The translations under genes were made by a program, and so were the position numbers. This document shows, piece after piece, positions 52,806 through 61,500 of a stretch of DNA of 64,000 nt; the stretch's first letter is position 1, and each line of letters starts with the position of its first letter. The DNA comes from Verrucomicrobiota bacterium (GTDB taxonomy: Bacteria; Verrucomicrobiota; Verrucomicrobiia; Opitutales; Opitutaceae), in NCBI GenBank assembly GCA_023399155.1, contig JAEWQP010000016.1:186001-250000 (forward strand). The letters are read 5' to 3'. Under the pieces are notes generated by a model. That model saw nothing but the letters and a program-made list of their open reading frames with translations, did no database searches and was not told the DNA's origin.

Positions 52806-53639
52806 TCAGGCGGGGTTGAGCACCTTCATCAGCGCGGCGAAATCCTCGTCGCCATGGCCTGCCTGCGCGGCCGCGGCCAGCGCGTGGCGCACGGCGTCAA
52901 GCACGGGCATATCCCGGCAGCCGTTCATGGACGACGCGAGGCGCATGTCCTTGAACATGTGCTTCACCGAAAACTGTGGCGCATAGTCGCCGGCGCGGAG
53001 CTTGGGTTCCTTGAGCTTGGTCACCCCGGAATACCCGACGTTCTTCGCCAGCGCGCCGAAGAACGTATCGTCACTGATGCCCGCCCGCCGGGCGATGGTC
53101 AGCGCCTCGCAGAGCGCCTGCATCTGGGCGGCGATGTTGAGGTTCATTGCGAGCTTGAGCGTCGCGGCCTGCATGTGGTCGCCGACATGCACCCGCGTGG
53201 CCGAGACAAGCGCGAGAGTCGACTCGAGCTCGGCGACGAGTGTCGTGTCACCACCGAGATAATACACGGTTTGCCGCTGTTCGGCGGCGGGCTTGCTGCC
53301 GGTGAACGGCGCCTCGAGGTATCGTGCGCCCCGGGCGAGAACCATGCCCCGGAAGGTGTCGCTGCTGGCGGGGTCGATCGTGCTGGACTGAACCACCACC
53401 TTCCCCGGTCCCAGGGCCGGAAGGATCGACTCGATGACGGAGCGCACCGCCGGCGGATCAGCGACGACGATCTGGATGATGGCGGCAGCGTGCGCGACAT
53501 CGACGGCCGCGGCTTTCCACTGGGGAAACTCCGGTTGCGGCGTGCGGTTCCATGCGCCGGCAAGGATGCCCGCCGCGTGGTAGTGTCGCGCCCATGTGCC
53601 GCCGATGATGCCGAGACCGAGTACGCCGATGTTCTTCAC
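52806..53639 (-). CDS. Beta-hydroxyacid dehydrogenase-family oxidoreductase
   Basis: A 277-residue NAD(P)-dependent enzyme related to 3-hydroxyisobutyrate and 6-phosphogluconate dehydrogenases. The Rossmann motif GVLGLGIIGGTWARHY lies at the N-terminus, followed by VVVQSSTIDPASSD. The signature APFTGSKPAAE has the G-S-K substrate segment, and the presumed catalytic Lys lies in AATLKLAMNLNIAAQ (K near residue 167). There is no signal peptide. It is convergent with the nhaR-type gene (12 bp between stops) and has no clear metabolic partners nearby. The 124 bp before the subtilisin stop hold nothing recognisable. Confidence 0.88.
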   Translation of the reverse strand: MKNIGVLGLGIIGGTWARHYHAAGILAGAWNRTPQPEFPQWKAAAVDVAHAAAIIQIVVADPPAVRSVIESILPALGPGKVVVQSSTIDPASSDTFRGMVLARGARYLEAPFTGSKPAAEQRQTVYYLGGDTTLVAELESTLALVSATRVHVGDHMQAATLKLAMNLNIAAQMQALCEALTIARRAGISDDTFFGALAKNVGYSGVTKLKEPKLRAGDYAPQFSVKHMFKDMRLASSMNGCRDMPVLDAVRHALAAAAQAGHGDEDFAALMKVLNPA

Positions 53640-53763
53640 CGCGCGACTCTTGCGCAGCTCCCGGTGCGTTTCCAGACGGAATCCACGCGAGGGATCGGCC
53701 GCGGCGGCGCCGAGACGTGCGCCGTGGAGGTGCGGCGCCCTGATGCGGCCCGACCGCGGGACG

Positions 53764-56700
53764 TCAGAAGCCTTCCACCTGATAGATCTCGAGCAACGCC
53801 ACGCCGGTGCCCCCGTCGGCTCCGCTTACCAGGGCGGTGTAGGGCCCGGGCGGGAGGAAGAGCAGCAACGCCGCATCGTCGCTTGGTTGGGTGAAGGCGA
53901 ACGCGCCGACACGCGCGGATGCCTGCGCGATCGTCGCCGGTGAGTCGGCCAGCGCCCAGGAGTCCGAGCCCGCGAGCGGCGTGGCCCCGCGCAGCACGCG
54001 GAGTCTTGGCCGGTTGAGCACGCCAGAGACGCCGAGCGGGATCAGCCCCGGGCCGGCGGCACGGACGAGCACGAGCACGGGCGCCTCGCCGGCCACCACG
54101 AACCCGCCGATCAAGATGTTGTCGCCTGTACCCACGAAGCCGCGACCCGAGATGTTGACCAGTGCGCCTTCCGTCGGTGCGGTGCGCGCATCGTAGACCT
54201 CGGCCAGCGCCACGCCCGCGCCGCCGTCGGCGCCGTTCACCTGCACGGTGTAGATGCCGGAACCCAGCGGCTGGAGCAGTGCGGCATCCGTCGATCCAGG
54301 GGCGAGAGTGAAAGCGCCGGTGCGTGCGCTGGCCGCCGCGATCTCCGCTGCCTGACCGTCCGCCGACCAGCCGGTGTTCTGCCGCACGAGGCCTTCGCCC
54401 CGGAGGGTGAGGCTGGGCTGCCCGAGCACATTCGACACATCGAGAGCCGCGAGGCCGGGACCGACGCCTCGCACGAGCACGGGAAGTGTGCCGCCCCGGA
54501 CCACGAAACCGGATATCAGCACGGCATCACCCGCACCCACAAAGCCGCGCACGGAGATGTTCACGAGGCGCCGCGCGACCGTGGCGCCATCGCGCAGGAG
54601 CACGAGCCTCCGCCGTGGTTCACCCGGAAGTGTCACATCCGCATCGAGGCGTCCGGCACCCACCGTGCCCGCGAACACGGCCCCTTCCGCAGGGCTGAGG
54701 GTGAACCCGCCCTCAGCATCCAGTGCTCCCGTGGCCGCGCGATGGGGTCCCGTCTCCTCGATCACGACCGACATCCGGCCGCGCTCGACCTGCGCGGCGG
54801 CCCGCGCGCCCGAGTCGACCACCCACCCGGAATAGATGCCGTCGCGCGCCGGGTCGACCGCGCCCACGCCCCCCGTCACGCGCGCACCCTCAAGAGTCGC
54901 CGACGCACCATCGGCATGCACGATCGCGCCGGAAACCCGCCCATCGGCAAAGATGCGTCCGCTGATCATCGAGCCGGATCGATCCTCGATGAAAAACGCG
55001 CCCCACTCCCGGATGCTGAAATCCCGCTGGAACGAGCCGCGCCCAGACGAGCTGACGAGTGTACCCGTACCATCATCACGCGCGAGAAGCGTCCAGATGC
55101 CACCCGTCGACGTGGTGCCGGTGTAATATCCCTGGCGCTGCACGCTTTCCACCACCACATCGAGCGGCAGCGTCCGCGTGACGTGGACGCCGTCCGCCGT
55201 GACCGCGTCGAACCGGACGACGCTCGAGCCGGGTCCATCAAACGAGGCGACCGCCGACGTGGCGCCGGTGGCCAGAACCGCAGCCGGCGCGCCCGTGGCG
55301 CTCCAGGCCGTATCGACGAAAGCGGGCGCGGTGAGTTTCGACGCCGCCGCCGTGAACGTCAGCGGCACTGCGAGCGGGTCGTTCCCGGAACCCGCGGCAA
55401 ACGTTCCCGAGGTGAGCGCGCGCACCGTCGCCTCGCGCGACATCCACGCAATCTCCGCGTCCCCGAGGATCCTGCCATAGAGGCGCAGTTCGTCCAACTG
55501 TCCGAGCCAGCCGCGAGTGCCGTCGCCGCGGTCGCCGATGAAGCCCTGCCCGGCTTCGACCGAGGGCGTACCGGCCGCGGAAGCCTGGGTGCCGGTGACC
55601 TGCCGCACGCCGTTGATGTAGAAGACCGGTGCCGGACGCGCCGCCGACGGATCGAACGTGGCGGCCACGTGATACCAATTCCCGATCTGCAGGGTGCCTG
55701 GCGGCGAATGCCACACGATGTCGCTCGCGCCATCGTCGAGCGCGAACTTGAGCGTGTCCATGTTGCCGTCGTCGATGGACGAGCCGCCGCTGTCGAATCC
55801 TCCGAAAAGAAGCCCCTGTCGCATGTGCATGATGCGCGGGAAGATCGTCGCTGTATTCACACCGGAAGCACGCACCCAGCCGGCGATGGAAAATCGAGGC
55901 AGGGCCGGTGTGCCGAACCCCACCCGGCTGGCCTGGCCGTCGAACTGCATGGAGGTGCCGAACACGGCCGTGGTTGAACGGACGGCGGAGATGACCGTGC
56001 CGTTCCGGCCATTGCCCGAGAGATCCGCGGTTGCCGCGCCCTCGTCGTCAAACGCCCACCATGCCTGAAGTCCCGACGTGGAGACGCCGGGGCCGGGCCC
56101 CACCGCAACGACGATCTCGTCGCTCTCCTCCAGCCCGCCCGCTGTCGCGACCACTCGGATACGATAGAGGCCCTCGGCGGGGAAGGTCACCGTCGTCGCA
56201 GGGCCCGTGATGGCGGCAAAGCCCGCCGCAACCGGCCCGTCGGACATCGACCAGGATAGCTCCGCGGCAGGCGTCGACGCGCCGTCGCGCTGCACGACGG
56301 CCTGGAGTCCGAGTTCCAGTCCGGCGCGGTCGAGGATCGCGACCTCCACGGGGATGCCGCCGCGGGAGATGGCGACACGGGGACGCAGCAGTGATGGCGA
56401 CACGGCGCGGCGGACGTTGAGGCGGCCGCCGGTCGCGACGCGCCCGGACAACGCCGCGACGGGATCGACCGTACTGAGAAGGCGCTCGCGGATCTGCAGT
56501 GCCCCCAGGCCCGGGTTGGCCGCCGCCACCAGCGCGACCGCACCACTCACGTGCGGTGCGGCCATCGACGTGCCGTCATACCATGCGTAGGCGCCTTCCC
56601 GGACGGTCGAGTACACGGCCGTGCCCGGCGCGGCCAGGTCGACTGACGTGGCTCCGTAGTGGGAAAACACGGACAGCCGGTCGGCCTGGTTGGTCGATGC

Positions 56701-57969
56701 CACGGCGATCACGTTCTCGACGTCATAGGAGGCGGGATAGATCGGCACCACGTCGTTGTCCGCCGTGGGCATCTCGTCCTCGAGATTGCCCGCGGCCGCC
56801 ACCGCGAGGATGCCCGCGTCGCGGGCAACCGCGAGTTGCTGCCGGAATATCGCGCTCATGCCGGCGCCGCCCAGCGACATGTTCACGGCCACCACCGGGA
56901 CGCCCCGCTGGCGCATGCTCACGACGTAGCGCAGCGAGTTGAGCAACGCCGAATCGGCGTAGGTGTCGGAGCCCGCACGAAGCACCATGAGGCGCGCGTT
57001 CCAGTTTACGCCGACCACGCCCGTGCCGTTGTCGCCGGCTGCACCGATCGTCCCGGCGACGTGAGTGCCGTGTCCATCGGTATCGCTGATGGCGGCGTTG
57101 TTGTTAGCGAAATTCCAGCCATGGATGTCATCGGTGCGCCCGTTGCCGTCGTCATCGCGGCCATTGCCGGCGATCTCCCCGGGATTGGTCCAGAGGTTGG
57201 CCGCGAGGTCGGGGTGATCCAGGGTGATGCCGCTGTCGATGACAGCGACGACCACGGACGGACTGCCGGTCGTCACCGTCCATGCGGCTGGCGCCTCAAT
57301 CTGCTCAAGGCCCCAGAGACGCGTGGTGTCGTAATCGTTGGAGACCCTGCGTGAGCTGAAGCGAAGGAAGTCGGGTTCCGCCATCAGATCGGGCGCGCGA
57401 TCCTGAAGCAGTGCGATCATTTCCGGCACGGCGTCTACGGTCACGCCGGCCACGACGACGCAGACGACAGCATCGTCAGGACCGCTCGGTTCAGTGGAAA
57501 AGCCCGCCGCCTGGAGGCGCAGCGCCAGGTCCGCTGCGCTTTGTGTCGCCGGAACGCCGACGATCACGGCATCCGCCCGCATCGCCTCTGTCGCCAGGAC
57601 CGTGTGCTGTCCGGCGGGGTCGACATGAACGTGATCCACGAGGCGCACGAGCCGCCCGTCGTCCGGCTGGCGAACGACGCGGGCGCGACGCCCCGCGGCT
57701 CCACCGGGCACAGGTTGGACGAGCCACCGCTGGTGGAGCAGCTCCGCTCCGGCGAAGCGGCCCGCCCGTCCAGCGTGCTCGGTGCGGTGCGCCTCTTCGC
57801 CGGGAACGGCCGGAGACGCAGCTGTCATCCTGGGAGTTTCCTGTGGCACCTCCGTCACCGGGCCGGAGGCTCCGCGTCGAAACCAACCGAGGGCTGCGCC
57901 GAGCAGTCCGAGACACACGGCGATCAACAGGAGCGCGGAAAGGGTGCGAGGGAACGGCGGCCGCTTCAT
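53764..57969 (-). CDS. Secreted subtilisin-like protease with LamG and tandem RGVGP modules
   Basis: A 1401-residue exported S8 peptidase. After a signal/anchor (about 8-30) and a pro-region (about 40-215), the catalytic domain has Asp245 (VVAVIDSGITLDHPDLA), His300 (DTDGHGTHVAGTIGA), oxyanion Asn395 and Ser468 (YDGTSMAAPHVSGAVAL). An Ig-like region (about 540-650) and a LamG/concanavalin-like domain (about 655-855; LQAWWAFDDEGAATADLSGNG, split near 660-680) follow. Residues 860-1160 form beta-rich repeats. The last 240 residues are two copies of the RGVGP module (about 1165-1283 and 1287-1401) shared with the GH43 protein and the delta-60 protein. It probably degrades extracellular protein, or processes surface proteins. 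The upstream gap carries dispersed repeat copy B. Confidence 0.9.
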   Translation of the reverse strand: MKRPPFPRTLSALLLIAVCLGLLGAALGWFRRGASGPVTEVPQETPRMTAASPAVPGEEAHRTEHAGRAGRFAGAELLHQRWLVQPVPGGAAGRRARVVRQPDDGRLVRLVDHVHVDPAGQHTVLATEAMRADAVIVGVPATQSAADLALRLQAAGFSTEPSGPDDAVVCVVVAGVTVDAVPEMIALLQDRAPDLMAEPDFLRFSSRRVSNDYDTTRLWGLEQIEAPAAWTVTTGSPSVVVAVIDSGITLDHPDLAANLWTNPGEIAGNGRDDDGNGRTDDIHGWNFANNNAAISDTDGHGTHVAGTIGAAGDNGTGVVGVNWNARLMVLRAGSDTYADSALLNSLRYVVSMRQRGVPVVAVNMSLGGAGMSAIFRQQLAVARDAGILAVAAAGNLEDEMPTADNDVVPIYPASYDVENVIAVASTNQADRLSVFSHYGATSVDLAAPGTAVYSTVREGAYAWYDGTSMAAPHVSGAVALVAAANPGLGALQIRERLLSTVDPVAALSGRVATGGRLNVRRAVSPSLLRPRVAISRGGIPVEVAILDRAGLELGLQAVVQRDGASTPAAELSWSMSDGPVAAGFAAITGPATTVTFPAEGLYRIRVVATAGGLEESDEIVVAVGPGPGVSTSGLQAWWAFDDEGAATADLSGNGRNGTVISAVRSTTAVFGTSMQFDGQASRVGFGTPALPRFSIAGWVRASGVNTATIFPRIMHMRQGLLFGGFDSGGSSIDDGNMDTLKFALDDGASDIVWHSPPGTLQIGNWYHVAATFDPSAARPAPVFYINGVRQVTGTQASAAGTPSVEAGQGFIGDRGDGTRGWLGQLDELRLYGRILGDAEIAWMSREATVRALTSGTFAAGSGNDPLAVPLTFTAAASKLTAPAFVDTAWSATGAPAAVLATGATSAVASFDGPGSSVVRFDAVTADGVHVTRTLPLDVVVESVQRQGYYTGTTSTGGIWTLLARDDGTGTLVSSSGRGSFQRDFSIREWGAFFIEDRSGSMISGRIFADGRVSGAIVHADGASATLEGARVTGGVGAVDPARDGIYSGWVVDSGARAAAQVERGRMSVVIEETGPHRAATGALDAEGGFTLSPAEGAVFAGTVGAGRLDADVTLPGEPRRRLVLLRDGATVARRLVNISVRGFVGAGDAVLISGFVVRGGTLPVLVRGVGPGLAALDVSNVLGQPSLTLRGEGLVRQNTGWSADGQAAEIAAASARTGAFTLAPGSTDAALLQPLGSGIYTVQVNGADGGAGVALAEVYDARTAPTEGALVNISGRGFVGTGDNILIGGFVVAGEAPVLVLVRAAGPGLIPLGVSGVLNRPRLRVLRGATPLAGSDSWALADSPATIAQASARVGAFAFTQPSDDAALLLFLPPGPYTALVSGADGGTGVALLEIYQVEGF

Positions 57970-57982
57970 CCTAAGAAATTCC

Positions 57983-58190
57983 GTTGGACACAGAGATCGC
58001 GGAGGGTCGTGCCAAGAGCAGAGAGAATTTCGGCCGCGTCAGCTCAACATCTCGTGGGTGAGCGGGTGAAGGCGTGATCCTGGTTCTGCAAGGACCCCTC
58101 GGTGAACTCGAGGATCGTCCTGTGCCCACCGAGACAAAGGCCTGGCGAAGGCGGTTGCTCTCCGTGCCCTGGCTCACTTGAGGAAATCGC
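57983..58190. repeat. Dispersed intergenic repeat, copy B (about 208 bp)
   Basis: This begins GTTGGACACAGAGATCGC and ends near TTGAGGAAATCGCG, matching copy A at 3352-3537 along most of its length with small insertions. Here it sits 13 bp before the start of the subtilisin gene, so it forms that gene's upstream region. The remaining part of the 536-bp gap, 58191-58505, shows no gene and no clear structure apart from a weak GC hairpin near 58400-58425. Confidence 0.6.
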
Positions 58191-58505
58191 GTTCATGTGA
58201 GAGCGAATCGGGGAAAGATGGCTGGCTGCCCCACAATAACGGCGGCCGGGCCAGACAACATCCTAGAGGCGGGCGATCGCGTCGCGATTCCCGGAAGACT
58301 CAGGAGGCAGGACTCACAAGGCCGCATCGCCGTCAGGTGCACGATAGCGGACAAACAAATCTTGGCAACGCGCGGCTGACCGGGAAACGGCACCTCCGGG
58401 CCGGCGATGCCGGGGTGTCCACGCGACCCGGCCGACCGTCCCGGCCTCCGCCGCCCCAAGCGGGTGCGACGAAGGTCGGGACGTGGTCGGTGAGGTCCGC
58501 CGTGC

Positions 58506-61500
58506 TCAGGGAGCGTCCGGGATCTCGTAGATCTCAGCGAGGACCGAACCTGCTTCCGCACCGACGACATGCACGGTGTACGGTCCGGGCGGAAGCTCCA
58601 CAACCACGGCGGCATCGCGGGCCTCGGGTGCGAGCGGGAAAGCGCCGACCCGGGCGGCCGCCTCGGCGACGTCGGCCGCCGACGCGGTCGATTGCACGAG
58701 CCAGTCGTCATTGCTCGAAATCAGCTGGCCTTTCGCGTTGTAGATGGCGAGTCGCGGATCGGGGACGGCATCGGCCACGGCGAAGAGCGTGCGCAGGGTG
58801 GGTCCGACGCCGCGGACGAGGAGGCGCCGGGGCTGGTCGCCCCCGACCACAAAACCAGCGATGCACGCGGCCGAACCGGCTCCGGCTGGAGCGCGCGCGG
58901 AGAAGTTGGCGAGTCCGCCGTCCTCTCCCGCGAAGTAGATCTCGCTCAGCGCGACGCCATTGAAGCCGGACCCTGCGTCCACATGGATCGTGTAGGCTCC
59001 GGGTGAAAGCGTTCGGACGACCGCGCTGTCATCGGAGTCGGGCTCGAGCGGGAAGGCCCCAACCTTGGCGGCCGTTTCGGTCACAGCACTATTGCCAGTC
59101 CAGGAGGACGCGGTCGAAAGCACGCTACCGGTACGGTCAAACAGCGTCACCCTGGGCGCACTCATCACCGGCTCGACGCCGAACTGCGTCAGGCCGGGGC
59201 CGACACCGCGCATCAGGACCGTGGCGTCGCTCTGGCCCGTGATGACGAGGCCCGCGATGAGCGGCTGATCGTCCTCCGGCCATGCGCGCACGGAAAGGTT
59301 GACCAGATGATAGGCCGCCTGGTTTCCGCTGCCGGAACCACCGCTGCCGCCGCTGCCGCCGGTGCCGCCGTTGCCGGACCCGCCGGTGCCGCCGGAACCG
59401 GATCCACCGGGGCCCGATGATCCGCTCCCGACCGTGCTGTTCCAGTACTGCGAAGTCCATCCGGCGAGCGCGCCGCCGCTGTTGAGCTGGGTGGACGGGC
59501 CGATGATGCGCGCGCCGTAGAAGGCCCACGTGTATTCGAGCCGGCCGACGGAGCCGCTGCCTCCGCTCACGTGCACGGCACGCGCGCGGATGTGATTGAA
59601 CTTGTTCTCGGCAAATCCGCTGAGGCCGGCAAACTGCCAGGCGCCCGCTGCCGTCCGCGTGGCAATCCCGGCATTTGTCCATGTCTTGCCATCATCGGAC
59701 CTGGCGATCTCCACGGACGTGAACTGCGGGCTCGAGCCGGCACTCGTCCAGGTGAAGGTGGACAAATCGCCCGTCAGCGCGCCGGTCTCGACCGCCGGAG
59801 TCGGGTTGGCGAGGCGGGCCGTGAGAAGGAGCTGCCGATCGCCGACCTGCGTGAACGCGCCGCCGAGAACGACGCGGCCATCGGCGAGCACGAGGAGCGA
59901 ATGCACATCGCCGTTGACCGGGACGTCGAAGGCCGTGTCCAGGGTGCCGTCCGCCCGGAGCCGGGCCAGCCTCGCCCGCGAGGCCGTGCCCACCGTCGTG
60001 AACGCGCCGCCGATGAGGACGGCGCCGTCGGCCTGGACGGCCACGGCATGGACGGGCGCATCGAGGACGGGTGCGAAACCGCTGTCCAGCGTGCCGTCCG
60101 CGGCGAGGCGCGCGAGATAGGCTCGGTTTGTGCCATTCACCTGGGTGAAGGCGCCGGCCACGATGATCCGGCCGTCAGGCTGTACCGCGATCGCGGATAC
60201 CGCCCCGTCGGTGGAGGCGTTGAACGACGGGTCGACGCCGCCACTGGCGAGGACGCGGGCCAGTCCTGCGCGCGAGGCGCCGCCCACGGTGGCGAATTCC
60301 CCGCCGATCAGCACCCGGTCGTCCGGCTGCACCGCCAGGGCGTGCACGGCGCCGTCGATCACAGGTTCGAAGGCAGGATCCGGCGAACCCGAGGCATCGA
60401 GGCGCGCGAGCCGGGTACGCGGCAGGCTGCCGATGGTGGTGAACTCACCGGCCACGAGGAGCCTCCCGTCGGACTGTTCGGCGAGCGCGCGCACCGGGGC
60501 ATCCGGCTGAGGCGTATAGAAGGCGTCGGCGCTGCCATCCTGATTGAGGCGCGCGAGGTACCGGGTGGGCGACTCCGAGATGGTCGTGAAGTCACCGCCC
60601 ACGATCGCGACCGCGGTCGGCCGGAGCTGGTCGAACGAGCCGCCGATCAGCATCGAGCCATCCGAGCGCGGGTTCACCGTGTAGATGGTGCCGTTGGCGT
60701 TGGGGTTGAAGAGCTGGTCGAGTGTGCCGTCAGCGTTGAAGCGCGCGATGCGGTTGCGGCGCACCACCGTGTCGTCCGCGCCGACCTGGAACATCGTGAA
60801 GCTTCCCGCGATGACGACGGAGCCGTCCGTGCGCAAGGCAATGTCGCCGATCACGTTGTTGGGCTCGGCGTCGAACGCCTCGTCCACGGTGCCGTTGGCG
60901 TTGAGTCGTGCGAGGAGCCGGCGGTTGATCGGAGTGCCGGCGTCGTTTGGTTTGAAGCTCGAGAAACGTCCGCCGACGATCAGCGCCCCGGAGCTGAGGA
61001 GGGCGATGCGGTCGACGCTGTCGTTCGGCTTCGGATAGAAGGTCTCGTCGAGTGCGCCGCGGTTGTCGACGCGCGCAAGATATTCGCGAGCCTTGCCCTT
61101 CACCGTCGTGAAGTAGCCGGCGAGCAGGATCTTGCCGTCGGGCTGCACGGCGAGGCGGCTGACCACGTAGTTCGGCTCCGGATTGAAAGCGGTGTCGACC
61201 GTACCGTCGGCATTGATACGCGCCGCGTAGCCGCGCGACACCTTGGTCGTGGCCCCGTTGGGGTTGAACCCGGTGAACATGCCGGCCACGAGCACCGACC
61301 CGTCGGATTGCGGCAGGACGTGCATCACCGCGCCATCCGGCGTCGGCGCCCACGTGGTATCGAGCGTGCCGTCGGCGGAGAGGCGGGCGAGAAATGAATG
61401 CGAGGTGTCGCCGATCTTGGTGAAATTGCCGGCGATGATCATGCGACCGTCAGGAAGGAGGGCCACGGACTGCACGGCCTTGTCGGGACGGGGATTGAAC

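Noticed and set aside
59300..59420. Simple-sequence GC repeat as a possible phase-variation tract
   Set aside because: It encodes a Gly/Ser hinge; units are irregular and mostly codon multiples, so slippage would not switch the frame cleanly.
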